Positions 1 through 8,274 are shown, numbered from the stretch's first letter. The stretch is 15,086 nucleotides of DNA from Methylotenera sp. (GCA_027310735.1 DAIDAH010000041.1:1-15086), one strand, 5' to 3'. A program made the numbers and translations. The notes: a model not told the origin generated them from the sequence alone.

Positions 1-423
1 ATTCAAGCAACTATCGCACTTGGCTCTGGTGGTATGGCAGGAAAAGGTTGGCTGATGGGGACACAAGCGCAGCTAGACTTTTTACCAGAACGAACGACCG
101 ATTTTATTTTCGCAGTATTCGGTGAAGAGTTTGGCTTACTAGGTAATCTATTGTTACTCGTGCTGTTCAGTTTGATTATTTTGCGTGGACTGGTAATTGC
201 ATCCCAAGCTCAAACAACTTTTGCAAGACTGCTAGCAGGCAGCATTACGCTCACGTTCTTCACCTACGCCTTTGTCAATATGGGCATGGTTAGCGGTATT
301 TTGCCTGTAGTAGGGGTGCCACTGCCGCTCATCAGCTATGGTGGAACGTCTATGGTATCGCTATGTTTAAGCTTTGGTATCTTGATGAGCATACATACAC
401 ACAAGAAACTGGTAGGAATGTAA
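1..423 (+). CDS. rodA: Rod-shape-determining protein RodA, C-terminal part (partial at left edge)
   Basis: The reading frame is already open at base 1 and ends with TAA at 421-423, so about 140 C-terminal residues of a roughly 370-residue protein are present. RodA is the SEDS-family peptidoglycan glycosyltransferase that polymerises lipid II with its partner PBP2 during side-wall elongation at the inner membrane. Visible family signatures are GTQAQLDFLPERTTDFIF, then GEEFG, then a hydrophobic segment, and PLPLISYGGTS near the C-terminus, typical of RodA/FtsW proteins. The PERTTDFIF variant and the rlpA/dac neighbours favour RodA over FtsW. At least three membrane-spanning stretches are visible. 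It is followed after 47 bp by rlpA in the same orientation, the arrangement also seen in E. coli (mrdB-rlpA). The methionine at 34 is internal, not the start. Confidence 0.95.
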   Translation: MQATIALGSGGMAGKGWLMGTQAQLDFLPERTTDFIFAVFGEEFGLLGNLLLLVLFSLIILRGLVIASQAQTTFARLLAGSITLTFFTYAFVNMGMVSGILPVVGVPLPLISYGGTSMVSLCLSFGILMSIHTHKKLVGM

Positions 424-470
424 CTTCAACTTACATTCAAAATTATTAACTAGGAATCATTATTAAAAAA

Positions 471-1436
471 ATGCTTAATCTGAAAAAATTCATCCTAATG
501 CTATGTATCGCCTCACTCTCGGCCTGCGGCGGGAATGTTGTTACAAAACCTGAAAATAAAGCACCCGCAGCGACAACAAAGCCTTCCAGTAAGGGCGGTG
601 GATATTATTTAGATGATGGTCCTGGCGATAATGCACCTGCAAATATAGATAGCATCCCTGATGCAGTATTAAAAACTGAACCCTTCTTTACTCGATCCAA
701 CAAACCTTACTCGGCGCTTGGTCAACAATACATACCTATGACCAGCTACGTCCCATACAAAAAACAAGGTGTCGCGTCCTGGTACGGAAAACGCTATCAC
801 GGCAGAAAAACTTCGACGGGTGAAATTTACGATATGTACGCCATGTCTGGTGCGCACACTACTCTACCATTGCCTAGCTACGTTAAAGTCACAAATCCTG
901 CCAATGGAATCTCTGTGATTGTACGACTCAACGATCGAGGGCCATTCAAGCATGATCGACTCATTGACCTATCCTACGCCGCCGCATACAAATTAAGATT
1001 GATTGGTCAGGGCAGTGGTCTAGTAGAAGTTGAGGCCATAGACACTAGCGCCGAAGCATTACAAAAAATAGCTAGCAACAATACGCCTACGCCCGCGGCG
1101 GCTCCTGCTGAAACACCTCCAGCTAAGCCCGTAGAGGCTGAGCCTGCCTCTTCAGTAACGCCTGTCTCCAGTCAATTATCTGCCAACAACGAAATAAGCA
1201 ATGCAACCCAGTATTACGTACAAGCGGGTGCATTTAAGAGTCAGGCAAATGGCGAATTGCTACAGAAAAAAATTAAAGGGTTAAATCTGGGCGAAAATAT
1301 AGACGTTTCTAACGTGTATAATAATGCTTTATATCGCGTCAAGCTTGGCCCCTACCCGAGCAAAAAAGAAGCTGATGCTTCAGCAGTAAAAATACACTCA
1401 CAATTAAACATCCCCGCCATCGTTCTTAATCAATAG
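471..1436 (+). CDS. rlpA: Septal ring lytic transglycosylase lipoprotein RlpA
   Basis: This 321-residue lipoprotein should cleave glycan strands stripped of stem peptides at the division septum. An N-terminal signal segment ends in a lipobox LSAC with the lipidated Cys at residue 19. A double-psi beta-barrel (RlpA) domain covers about residues 98-190, beginning GVASWYGKRYHGRKTSTGE. Residues matching the catalytic positions reported for Pseudomonas RlpA are present: Glu118 (STGE), His129 (SGAH) and Asp155 (NDRGP). A proline/alanine-rich linker (about 203-235) leads to a C-terminal SPOR domain (about 247-321, starting YYVQAGAF), which binds denuded septal glycan. The ATG at 471 has an AGGAA at 452-456, somewhat far upstream. 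The gene sits between rodA and a DD-carboxypeptidase, as in E. coli. All catalytic residues are retained, so I expect an active enzyme. Confidence 0.95.
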   Translation: MLNLKKFILMLCIASLSACGGNVVTKPENKAPAATTKPSSKGGGYYLDDGPGDNAPANIDSIPDAVLKTEPFFTRSNKPYSALGQQYIPMTSYVPYKKQGVASWYGKRYHGRKTSTGEIYDMYAMSGAHTTLPLPSYVKVTNPANGISVIVRLNDRGPFKHDRLIDLSYAAAYKLRLIGQGSGLVEVEAIDTSAEALQKIASNNTPTPAAAPAETPPAKPVEAEPASSVTPVSSQLSANNEISNATQYYVQAGAFKSQANGELLQKKIKGLNLGENIDVSNVYNNALYRVKLGPYPSKKEADASAVKIHSQLNIPAIVLNQ

Positions 1437-1450
1437 GCAATATAAAAACC

Positions 1451-2608
1451 ATGACCCGCAGCATTTTAAATCGCGTTATTTTCACTTTTCTTATTTCTAG
1501 CGTTACGCTTGCGCCGCTGGCACAAGCCAACAATGCACAAATTGCACCGCCACCTAATCTGGCTGTCAAAGCTTACCTGCTTAATGACGTTAACAGCAAC
1601 CACGTGATTGCCTCACTAAACGGCAAAATGCGTGTGGAACCTGCTTCGCTCACCAAAATAATGACGGCTTATTTATGCTTCGAAGCACTGAAAAGTGGTC
1701 AACTACAGCCCACACTCACGATACCCGTCAGTGAACACGCATGGAAAACAGAAGGCTCCAAAATGTTTATCGAGCCAAACAAACCAGTGACTGTAGATGA
1801 GCTACTGCACGGCATGATTATTCAATCTGGCAATGATGCTTCTATCGCCCTAGCGGAAGGTATAGCCGGGACAGAACCACAATTTGCAGAAATGATGAAT
1901 AAAGAAGCACTTCGCTTGGGCATGAAAAACACCCATTACATGAATGCAACAGGACTGCCTGACCCAAATCACTACACGACAGCCGAAGACTTATCAATTC
2001 TGGCGACAGCTTTAATTCGCGACTTTCCAGACCAATACAAACGCTTATACTCGATCAAAGAATATAGCTACAACAACATTAAACAACCCAACCGTAACCG
2101 TCTACTTTGGCTAGACCCCAATGTCGACGGCATGAAAACAGGACACACTGAATCGGCTGGATACTGCCTGATTTCATCAGCCAAGCGTGATGGCATCCGG
2201 CGCATTTCTGTTGTCCTTGGTGCCCCTACCGACGCAGCACGTGCAACTGAAAGCCAAAAGTTACTGAATTATGGATTTCAATTTTTTGATACCAGTTTAG
2301 TGTATAAACAAGGGCAATCTATCAGCCAACTTAAAGTTTGGAAAGGTAGTGACAATCAAGTCGCTGCCACTGTTGCCGATAACGTGTACATCACTTTACC
2401 AAAAGGTGAATACGCGAATGTAAAAGCGACTGTATCTAGCAGACAACCTTTAGTTGCACCTATCAAAAAAGGGCAGGTTGTTGGTAGCGTTAAATTTTCA
2501 TTGAATGGCGCAACTATCGATGAACATCCATTGGTAGCGGCTGAATCAGTTGAAGTTGCAGGCATGTTTGGACGTGCATGGGACTCTATCAAACTGTTAC
2601 TACAATAA
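1451..2608 (+). CDS. dacA: D-alanyl-D-alanine carboxypeptidase (PBP5/6 family)
   Basis: A 385-residue low-molecular-weight penicillin-binding protein that removes the terminal D-Ala from peptidoglycan pentapeptides in the periplasm. An N-terminal signal peptide probably ends at AQA (residue 26). The three serine-enzyme motifs are intact: SLTK (Ser66, Lys69), SGN (126-128) and KTG (229-231). A C-terminal beta-rich PBP5-type domain follows, and the last roughly 18 residues (ending FGRAWDSIKLLLQ) form the amphipathic helix that anchors these enzymes to the outer face of the inner membrane. The length fits the family (about 380-400). It starts 14 bp after rlpA and ends 16 bp before ybeD, so co-transcription is likely. 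The symbol dacA is chosen by synteny with E. coli rlpA-dacA-ybeD; dacC-type naming would be equally defensible. Confidence 0.95.
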   Translation: MTRSILNRVIFTFLISSVTLAPLAQANNAQIAPPPNLAVKAYLLNDVNSNHVIASLNGKMRVEPASLTKIMTAYLCFEALKSGQLQPTLTIPVSEHAWKTEGSKMFIEPNKPVTVDELLHGMIIQSGNDASIALAEGIAGTEPQFAEMMNKEALRLGMKNTHYMNATGLPDPNHYTTAEDLSILATALIRDFPDQYKRLYSIKEYSYNNIKQPNRNRLLWLDPNVDGMKTGHTESAGYCLISSAKRDGIRRISVVLGAPTDAARATESQKLLNYGFQFFDTSLVYKQGQSISQLKVWKGSDNQVAATVADNVYITLPKGEYANVKATVSSRQPLVAPIKKGQVVGSVKFSLNGATIDEHPLVAAESVEVAGMFGRAWDSIKLLLQ

Positions 2609-2624
2609 CCAATGGTGATCAATC

Positions 2625-2912
2625 ATGGCTGAAAAAGATTCTGAAAATACAACAAACCCTCCATTACTTGAGTTTCCATGCGACTTCCCCATCAAAGTGA
2701 TGGGTGAAACGCAGGACATATTTTCAGAAACGATTATCAGCCTGATACAAACGATGTTGCCAGAATTTAACGCAAGCAACATCGAAATGCGCGCAAGCTC
2801 CGGTGGAAAATACATCAGCCTCACCTGTACAGTGACTGTAACTTCTCAAGTGCAGCTGGATAATGTGTACCGCCTGCTTACGTCACACCCCTTGGTTAAA
2901 TATACGCTCTAA
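2625..2912 (+). CDS. ybeD: YbeD family protein (DUF493)
   Basis: A 95-residue protein with the DUF493/YbeD fold signature: a segment LEFPCDFPIKVMGE near residues 15-28, a central helix, and ASSGGKYISLTCTVTVTS near residues 59-76, ending in a pattern of the type 'xxLxSHPLVKYTL'. The fold resembles ACT-like regulatory domains and the gene is conserved between dacA and lipB in many proteobacteria. A role in lipoate metabolism has been suggested from gene context, but the molecular function is not established. The ATG at 2625 is preceded by GGTGA (2614-2618) at a suitable distance, and the stop lies 3 bp before lipB. It is slightly longer than E. coli YbeD (87 residues) at the N-terminus. Confidence 0.9.
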   Translation: MAEKDSENTTNPPLLEFPCDFPIKVMGETQDIFSETIISLIQTMLPEFNASNIEMRASSGGKYISLTCTVTVTSQVQLDNVYRLLTSHPLVKYTL

Positions 2913-2915
2913 CTT

Positions 2916-3566
2916 ATGCTGCAACCCTTAAAGGTGCGGCATCTGGGCGTTACCGATTTTGAAACCACCTGTATAGCAATGCAGGACTTTACTGCGAATC
3001 GGCAACCAGACACGCCAGATGAGCTATGGCTTACAGAACACCCGCCCGTTTATAGTCTAGGCCTCAATCGTAAAAGTGTGCGCTTACCTAGCCGTGATGA
3101 CATTCCGTTGGTGCATACTGACCGTGGCGGAAAAATCACCTATCACGCTCCCGGGCAAGTCATCATTTATGTCTTACTAGACCTAAAGCGCAACAATCTT
3201 AACATCCGCAGCCTAGTCAGCCTGTTAGAAAATACTGTAATAGGATTGCTAGCTGGTTACGGTGTGCAAGCGACAGCTAAAACCGATGCACCTGGCGTCT
3301 ATGTACAAGACCATCAAGGGCTGGAGGCTAAAATCGCATCACTAGGTTTACGCATTAAAAACAATTGTTGTTATCATGGCTTAAGCCTTAATGTAGATAT
3401 GGATCTAAACCCATTTTCAGCAATAGATCCTTGCGGATATGCTGGCTTGGCCGTCACACAAACAAAAGCTTTAGGCATTGATGCCAACACCCAAGTGATG
3501 GGTGAATTACTACTCAAAAAACTCACCGCTCAATTTGCGAACGGATATAAAAATGGCAGAAACTAA
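2916..3566 (+). CDS. lipB: Octanoyltransferase LipB
   Basis: A 216-residue enzyme that transfers octanoate from acyl carrier protein to the lipoyl domains of 2-oxoacid dehydrogenases and glycine cleavage H protein, the first step of de novo lipoate synthesis in the cytoplasm. Key features: HPPVYSLG near residue 42, the RGGKITYHAPGQ segment at 70-81, the catalytic Lys139 in AKIASLGLRI, the conserved HGLSLNV at 154-160, and the catalytic Cys173 in the PCGYAG motif. Length fits the family. The start lies 3 bp after the ybeD stop with no clear ribosome binding site, so translational coupling to ybeD is likely. Its 3' end overlaps the start of lipA by 14 bp. Confidence 0.97.
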   Translation: MLQPLKVRHLGVTDFETTCIAMQDFTANRQPDTPDELWLTEHPPVYSLGLNRKSVRLPSRDDIPLVHTDRGGKITYHAPGQVIIYVLLDLKRNNLNIRSLVSLLENTVIGLLAGYGVQATAKTDAPGVYVQDHQGLEAKIASLGLRIKNNCCYHGLSLNVDMDLNPFSAIDPCGYAGLAVTQTKALGIDANTQVMGELLLKKLTAQFANGYKNGRN

Positions 3567-4506
3567 TACGCGTAAAATTGCAGGCGTCAAAGAAATCGAC
3601 GCAGCTAAAACCTCACGCATTCCTATCAAAATCATTCCACAGCCTATCCAACGTAAGCCGGAATGGATACGCATGAAAGCACCAGACTCAGCGCGCTACC
3701 AAGAGATTAAACGTGTGCTGCGCGAAAACAAATTACACACCGTTTGCGAAGAAGCCAGCTGCCCAAATATTGGCGAATGCTTTAGTAGTGGCACAGCCAC
3801 CTTTATGATTCTGGGCGACATTTGCACGCGCCGCTGTCCATTTTGTGATGTTGCACATGGCAAACCTCTACCGCCTGACGTGAATGAACCGGAAAATCTG
3901 GCACGTACCATCGCGCAGATGAAGCTCAACTACGTAGTCATTACCAGTGTAGACCGTGATGACTTGCGTGATGGTGGCGCACAACACTTTGTTGATTGCA
4001 TTCGTGCGGTACGAGAGCTGTCACCCAACATCAGAATTGAAATTCTCGTGCCAGACTTCCGCGGCCGTCTAGACGTTGCCATGAAGATTCTCAGCGATGC
4101 GCCGCCAGATGTCATGAACCATAACTTAGAGACCGTGCCGCGCCTATATAAACAAGCCCGCCCTGGTTCTGATTACCAAAACTCACTCCTGTTACTAAAA
4201 ACATTCGGTGAAATGTACCCCAACGTACCGACCAAGTCTGGGCTAATGCTAGGGCTAGGTGAAACTGACGAAGAAATTCTAGAGGTTATGCAAGATTTGC
4301 GCGCAAATGGCGTCAGCATGCTCACTCTGGGGCAATATCTACAACCTAGCGTGCACCACTTTCCTGTCATGCGCTACGTAAAACCACAAGCATTTGACGC
4401 ATTAAAACAAAAAGCTGAGGATATGGGCTTTAACAATACCGCCAGTGGCCCCATGGTAAGAAGTAGTTATCATGCTGACGCCCAAGCGCATGATGTAATA
4501 TTGTGA
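3553..4506 (+). CDS. lipA: Lipoyl synthase LipA (radical SAM)
   Basis: A 317-residue radical SAM enzyme that inserts two sulfurs into protein-bound octanoyl groups, completing lipoyl cofactor assembly. From the ATG at 3553, the auxiliary-cluster cysteines are C65-x4-C70-x5-C76, the radical SAM cluster is C91-TRR-C95-PF-C98, and the C-terminal RSSYHAD carries the serine that ligates the auxiliary cluster. All cluster ligands are therefore present. I prefer ATG 3553 over the in-frame GTG at 3502 because the upstream extension lies inside lipB, has no family similarity that I recognise, and the family length is about 320. This start places the first 14 bases of lipA inside lipB in another frame. 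It is the last gene of the plus-strand run; the next gene is convergent. Confidence 0.97.
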   Translation: MAETNTRKIAGVKEIDAAKTSRIPIKIIPQPIQRKPEWIRMKAPDSARYQEIKRVLRENKLHTVCEEASCPNIGECFSSGTATFMILGDICTRRCPFCDVAHGKPLPPDVNEPENLARTIAQMKLNYVVITSVDRDDLRDGGAQHFVDCIRAVRELSPNIRIEILVPDFRGRLDVAMKILSDAPPDVMNHNLETVPRLYKQARPGSDYQNSLLLLKTFGEMYPNVPTKSGLMLGLGETDEEILEVMQDLRANGVSMLTLGQYLQPSVHHFPVMRYVKPQAFDALKQKAEDMGFNNTASGPMVRSSYHADAQAHDVIL

Positions 4507-4759
4507 GGCAACATAAGTAAATAAGAAACTATAGAAGATAATGAGAATTTACATAAGTTAAATTTCTGCTAAATCTGTGAGCTAACGCTAATTTTCGGTA
4601 CGTTAATTATCAAACTGTGAATAGTTATGAATACATAAAAGATTTGTCTTTCTATAAGCTAACAAGTAGGTGCAAAAAGTCTTAACTGCCTTTTTACGAA
4701 AGAATGGATGGTGCTTGTCCTCTTTGGTATTGAAGCCCAACGTTCCCTATACCGCAGGA
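4507..4759. other. Gene-free intergenic gap between convergent lipA and moaA
   Basis: This 253-bp AT-rich stretch separates the stops of two convergent genes. I see no credible small gene, RNA gene or promoter in it. The only terminator-like element is a weak 6-bp stem, AAAAAG (4674-4679) with CTTTTT (4690-4695) around a 10-base loop, which is mostly A-T pairs and not convincing on its own. Confidence 0.6.
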
Positions 4760-5764
4760 TTACCCACCTGTTTTAGCCATAATGCGGACAATTTTATGAG
4801 GTGACTCTAAGAAATCATGGCGCTCCGGCTTCATTGTGATAGCTTGGATAATCGCATGTTGTAATTCTACATCTGTTGCGCCTGCACGTAATAGGGTGCC
4901 AAGCTCTACCTTATTCTCTTGGCCTAGGCACAAGTACAAGGTCCCGGTGACCGATAGCCGTACTCGGTTACAGCTTTCACAAAAATGCTGTGACATAGGT
5001 GTGATAAATCCGATGGATACCTTCTTGTCGCTAGACGTTAGGTAACGCGCAGGCCCCTTATTATTCTCAAAATCAGCTTCGACTAAACCATATTGTGTAC
5101 GAATCATGTCATGTATTCTTCTAAGGTCAACCCAACCCATACTCTGCCCAGTATTGCCCATTGGCATTACCTCAATAAATCTTAGTATGAAGCCTTGCGC
5201 TATGCAATATTCCACCAACGATTGAATTTCTTTATCATGCGTATCCCGCATCACTACGGTATTTATTTTAACGGGAGTTAGCCCTACCTGTTTTGCTGCG
5301 GAAAGACCCAACAACACTTCATTGAGAGAATCACTACCTGTAACATTAAAGAATCTTTCAGAATCTAGCGAATCTAAGCTTACGTTTAGACGCTTAAGTC
5401 CTGCACTCTTCAGCGATTCCGCATGTCTCGCGAGTTGTGTTGCATTGGTACTCAGGGAAATATCGCTTATACCAGGTAATACAGCAATACGTGAAACTAA
5501 CGAAGCAATATCTTTACGCAAAAGGGGTTCACCACCAGTAATCCTGATGTGAGAAACGCCAAGGATTGCAAAAGCTCTGGCAATCCTCTCTATCTCCTCG
5601 AATGTGAGCCATTCTTTTGGCACATCGAACCCATTGAAGCCCTTAGGCATACAGTAGTTACAGCGGAGATCGCAACGATCCGTGACGGATAGACGTAAGT
5701 ACTTAATGACACGACCATAAGGATCAATCAACTCACGTTTAGGTAAATTAATTAATCTAGACAT
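4760..5764 (-). CDS. moaA: GTP 3',8-cyclase MoaA (molybdenum cofactor biosynthesis)
   Basis: A 334-residue radical SAM enzyme that converts GTP to 3',8-cyclo-7,8-dihydro-GTP, the first step of molybdopterin synthesis in the cytoplasm. The N-terminal cluster motif is C31-DLR-C35-NY-C38, followed by TGGEP at 76-80. The C-terminal substrate-binding cluster is C262-x2-C265-x13-C279, preceding a stretch GQENKVEL. The essential C-terminal double glycine is present (KTGG, residues 333-334). Length is normal. The ATG at 5764 has only a weak upstream ribosome site. It lies 64 bp downstream of a molybdopterin oxidoreductase on the same strand and is probably co-transcribed with it. No other moa, moe or mob genes are in the window, so the remaining steps must be encoded elsewhere. 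Confidence 0.96.
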   Translation of the reverse strand: MSRLINLPKRELIDPYGRVIKYLRLSVTDRCDLRCNYCMPKGFNGFDVPKEWLTFEEIERIARAFAILGVSHIRITGGEPLLRKDIASLVSRIAVLPGISDISLSTNATQLARHAESLKSAGLKRLNVSLDSLDSERFFNVTGSDSLNEVLLGLSAAKQVGLTPVKINTVVMRDTHDKEIQSLVEYCIAQGFILRFIEVMPMGNTGQSMGWVDLRRIHDMIRTQYGLVEADFENNKGPARYLTSSDKKVSIGFITPMSQHFCESCNRVRLSVTGTLYLCLGQENKVELGTLLRAGATDVELQHAIIQAITMKPERHDFLESPHKIVRIMAKTGG

Positions 5765-5828
5765 ACATGAATTTCAACCATGAGTTAATCCATTATTCAT
5801 TACTAAAGCAGTTGTCATTAAGTGCGGT

Positions 5829-7958
5829 TTATACCAAACTCACTTCAACCAAATTATCACTAAATGTCGTGGAGTGTCCCATATCCCCAAACTCTGCTGA
5901 GCTAATACAATTCACAGTGCCGTTATTAAGTTGACGCCAATAGCCTAAAGTTGCCACCACAATTCCTGCATTCACATCATTTGAGATTCTAGCCACGCAC
6001 TCAAATGCGCCACGGTCATTAAACACACGTACTATGTTACCTTCTTGAATGCTGCGTGCTTTTGCATCTATTTGGTTAATCATCACAAATTGCTCACCTT
6101 GCCCTTTGATTTTTTCTTCCACATTGGCATAGCAGGAATTTAAAAAACCATGACTCTTAGGCGAGATAATATTGAGTGGAAATTTTGTGGCCAACGCTGG
6201 GTTAGTGGCAGGTGTTTCGCGTGAGGCCACGTAGTCTGGTAAGGCATCTAATGCTTCACCTGGCTGAAAGCCCTCGTACATTTGACGGAATGGCCCAGCC
6301 ACAAAGTTTTTGGCACCCTCTACCAGAAAGTGACATTTGCCTGTGGGCGTGGGGAACTCACCTTTTGCATGGCGCGCACGTGCATCTTTGTCGCCGAAGG
6401 CTTTTAAGCGCGCAAAGCCATGTTCACGCATGTAAGCTAAATCGACACCTTCGCATGTTGGGGATGCCCAATCCACATAATTTTCCAGACATTCACTATC
6501 TGTCCATTTGAAGTTATCTTCTTCATAGCCCATCCGTTTAGCCAATTGCCTAAAAATTTCATTATTTGGAAGTGCTTCACCAGGTGGCTCGATACATTTT
6601 TCATTGTAGGTGAGATAGAGGTGGCCCCATGACAGCACCATGTCTTCCATCTCCGCACCCATGGCGGCTGGCAACACAATATCTGCATACGCTGCGGTAT
6701 CTGTAATAAAATGCTCTGCCACTACTAAGAATAAATCTTCACGCTCTAAGCCTTTAATTATTTTATCGGTTTCAGGCGCTTGCGTAATCGGGTTGGTATT
6801 CCATACCATCATGGATTTAATCGGTGTTTCGAGTTTAGTCTCACCTGTGAGTACACGGCCCAGCTGCAAGTTATTCACAACTGGCGTGCCTTCAGGAATT
6901 AAATCTGGGCGCGAAATTACGTCAAATTTATACGGATGCTCCCATACTGGAAATTGCAGCGCTCCGCCACCCACATGGCGCCATGCGCCAATCAAGGCAG
7001 GCAAACAACTAACAGCGCGAATGGCTTGGCTACCGCCATAGCTTCTTTCTAACGCCACACCAAGGCGAATCACGGCAGGTGGCGTAGTGGCGTACTCTCT
7101 GGCAAATCTGCGAATATCTGCCGCAGGAATGCCTGTAATTACTTCTGCCCATTCAGGCGTTCTTGTTTTAGCGCGCTCCGCCAGTTCGGCATAACCTACC
7201 GTGTAATTATCCACATAGTCTTGGTCTACCAAGCCTTCCGCAATAATCACGTTCATCATCGCCATTGCTAGTGCGCCATCAGTGCCAGGTTTTGGTGCAA
7301 TATGCCAATCGGCTGCTTTTGCGGTTTTTGAGGCGTAGGAGTCAATCACTACCACCTTGGCACCTTTTTTCTGTGCCTCATGAATAATGTGCCAGTGATG
7401 CAAATTGGTACTCACCGAATTACATGCCCAAATCACAATATATTTAGAGTGACTAAAGCTTTCTGGATCTACGCCAGCGGTTGGCCCAACCGTGAGTAAC
7501 CATGCTGTGCAAGAGCCTTCACCACAGAATGTGCGCTCACACACTGTGGCGCCCATGCGGTTAAAAAAGGCGTCGCCACCATTTAAGCCATGTACCAGGC
7601 CTTGGTTGCCTAAATAACTGTTGGGCATAATGGCATGCGAGCCATCTCTGGTAATAATGGTTTTCCATTTACTGGTGATTTCGTCTAAGGCCTCGTCCCA
7701 AGAAATACGTTTGAACTGTTTACTACCTTTGGGGCCTGTGCGTTTGAGGGGGTAGAGGAGGCGATCTGGGTGGTAGTGGCGTTTTTCGTAATCTTTTAAT
7801 TTTACGCACAAGCCGCCCCGCGTCATCGGGTGCTCTTTATTACCTGTGACAGAAATAAGCTTTTTATCTTTAACCGTGTATACCATACTACAAGTATCGG
7901 GGCAGTCATGTGGACAGCCGCCGTGAAAGGTTTTTACATTTTGAGACACGTCAGTCAT
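5829..7958 (-). CDS. Molybdopterin-dependent oxidoreductase, catalytic subunit, substrate unknown
   Basis: A 709-residue member of the DMSO reductase/BisC superfamily that should bind a bis-molybdopterin guanine dinucleotide cofactor. An N-terminal [4Fe-4S] motif is visible: C15-PHD-C19-PDT-C23, with the fourth ligand C51 in GGLC. Cys145 in ERTFC is the most likely molybdenum ligand by position; C140 and C150 lie close by. Cofactor-binding segments include IVIWACNSVSTNLH (about 174-187), MMVWNTNPITQAPETD in the middle, and a C-terminal MopB-type barrel starting near PLNIISPKSHGFLNS. There is no twin-arginine or other signal peptide, so it should be cytoplasmic. No iron-sulfur, NAD-binding or membrane-anchor subunit is adjacent. 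It is placed in the family of stand-alone 'anaerobic dehydrogenase' homologues; formate dehydrogenase-like or reductase activity cannot be told apart from sequence. The start is fixed by AGGGAG six bases upstream. Confidence 0.88.
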   Translation of the reverse strand: MTDVSQNVKTFHGGCPHDCPDTCSMVYTVKDKKLISVTGNKEHPMTRGGLCVKLKDYEKRHYHPDRLLYPLKRTGPKGSKQFKRISWDEALDEITSKWKTIITRDGSHAIMPNSYLGNQGLVHGLNGGDAFFNRMGATVCERTFCGEGSCTAWLLTVGPTAGVDPESFSHSKYIVIWACNSVSTNLHHWHIIHEAQKKGAKVVVIDSYASKTAKAADWHIAPKPGTDGALAMAMMNVIIAEGLVDQDYVDNYTVGYAELAERAKTRTPEWAEVITGIPAADIRRFAREYATTPPAVIRLGVALERSYGGSQAIRAVSCLPALIGAWRHVGGGALQFPVWEHPYKFDVISRPDLIPEGTPVVNNLQLGRVLTGETKLETPIKSMMVWNTNPITQAPETDKIIKGLEREDLFLVVAEHFITDTAAYADIVLPAAMGAEMEDMVLSWGHLYLTYNEKCIEPPGEALPNNEIFRQLAKRMGYEEDNFKWTDSECLENYVDWASPTCEGVDLAYMREHGFARLKAFGDKDARARHAKGEFPTPTGKCHFLVEGAKNFVAGPFRQMYEGFQPGEALDALPDYVASRETPATNPALATKFPLNIISPKSHGFLNSCYANVEEKIKGQGEQFVMINQIDAKARSIQEGNIVRVFNDRGAFECVARISNDVNAGIVVATLGYWRQLNNGTVNCISSAEFGDMGHSTTFSDNLVEVSLV

Positions 7959-7964
7959 AGAGCT

Positions 7965-7970
7965 CTCCCT
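7965..7970 (-). promoter_or_regulatory. Strong ribosome binding site of the molybdoenzyme gene
   Basis: On the minus strand AGGGAG lies six bases before the ATG at 7958, the best Shine-Dalgarno match to any minus-strand start in the window, and it fixes the start of the molybdoenzyme. Confidence 0.8.
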
Positions 7971-8024
7971 AGTTTTTTAGTAACTTCAATCGTGATAATG
8001 CATATTAAAAAATTTAACTCTTCT

Positions 8025-8039
8025 CATATCAAAGATATG
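8025..8039. repeat. 15-bp perfect dyad in the molybdoenzyme leader
   Basis: CATATC-AAA-GATATG is a perfect 6-bp inverted repeat with a 3-base centre, about 70 bp upstream of the molybdoenzyme start and inside its predicted leader. It could be an operator half-site pair (an AT-rich ATC/GAT dyad is the sort of site that LysR-type or similar dimeric regulators use) or a small RNA hairpin. I do not recognise a specific regulator; it does not match the ModE consensus as I know it. Confidence 0.4.
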
Positions 8040-8172
8040 TTGTTTTAAAGGCTAAGAACATTTCCATTTAATAAATGCAGTGCTGCCAAGACAATTTACG
8101 GGCAAGCATCTTTTAGAACGTTTTCTTTAGTAAATATTTTTAGTCCACTCCAACTTAGCAATATTCAATTTT

Positions 8173-8201
8173 TTTAAATTATGAATGCACTTATGTATAA
8201 T
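8173..8201 (+). promoter_or_regulatory. Candidate rightward sigma70 promoter, possibly the ancestral gshA promoter
   Basis: TTTAAA (8173-8178, four of six matches to the -35 consensus), a 17-bp spacer and a perfect TATAAT (8196-8201) point right towards the insertion sequence and gshA. Without the insertion, its start near 8208 would lie about 120 bp upstream of gshA. It partly overlaps the divergent minus-strand promoter, so the two could compete. AT-rich sequence gives chance -10 matches, hence modest confidence. Confidence 0.4.
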
Positions 8202-8203
8202 TC

Positions 8204-8231
8204 ATTATAGACAGACCTTTCTTTATGTCAA
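8204..8231 (-). promoter_or_regulatory. Perfect-consensus sigma70 promoter for the molybdoenzyme-moaA unit
   Basis: Reading leftwards, TTGACA (8231-8226) is followed by exactly 16 bases and then TATAAT (8209-8204). All twelve consensus positions match. Transcription should start near 8197, giving a leader of roughly 240 nt before the ATG at 7958. The promoter lies about 45 bp outside the left end of the insertion sequence, so it belongs to the chromosome, not the element. No obvious activator or repressor site was recognised next to it. Confidence 0.7.
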
Positions 8232-8274
8232 CAGTTACTTATAAAGGGAATTTGCTCGTGAAAATAAATATTGG

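Noticed and set aside
3502..3552. In-frame GTG giving a 17-codon N-terminal extension of lipA
   Set aside because: The extension lies wholly within lipB, has no family-like sequence, and would make the protein longer than usual; ATG 3553 gives the expected length.
4674..4695. Rho-independent terminator between lipA and moaA
   Set aside because: Only a 6-bp, mostly A-T stem with a 10-base loop; too weak to call.
6212..7041. Open plus-strand frames opposite the molybdoenzyme gene
   Set aside because: They overlap a full-length conserved gene on the other strand, show no family motifs, and are explained by antisense reading of its codons.
7959..8200. Molybdenum-cofactor riboswitch in the leader of the molybdoenzyme
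   Set aside because: Attractive by context, but I could not see a recognisable conserved core or multi-stem fold by eye; only one small dyad is evident. A covariance-model hit would be needed to support it.
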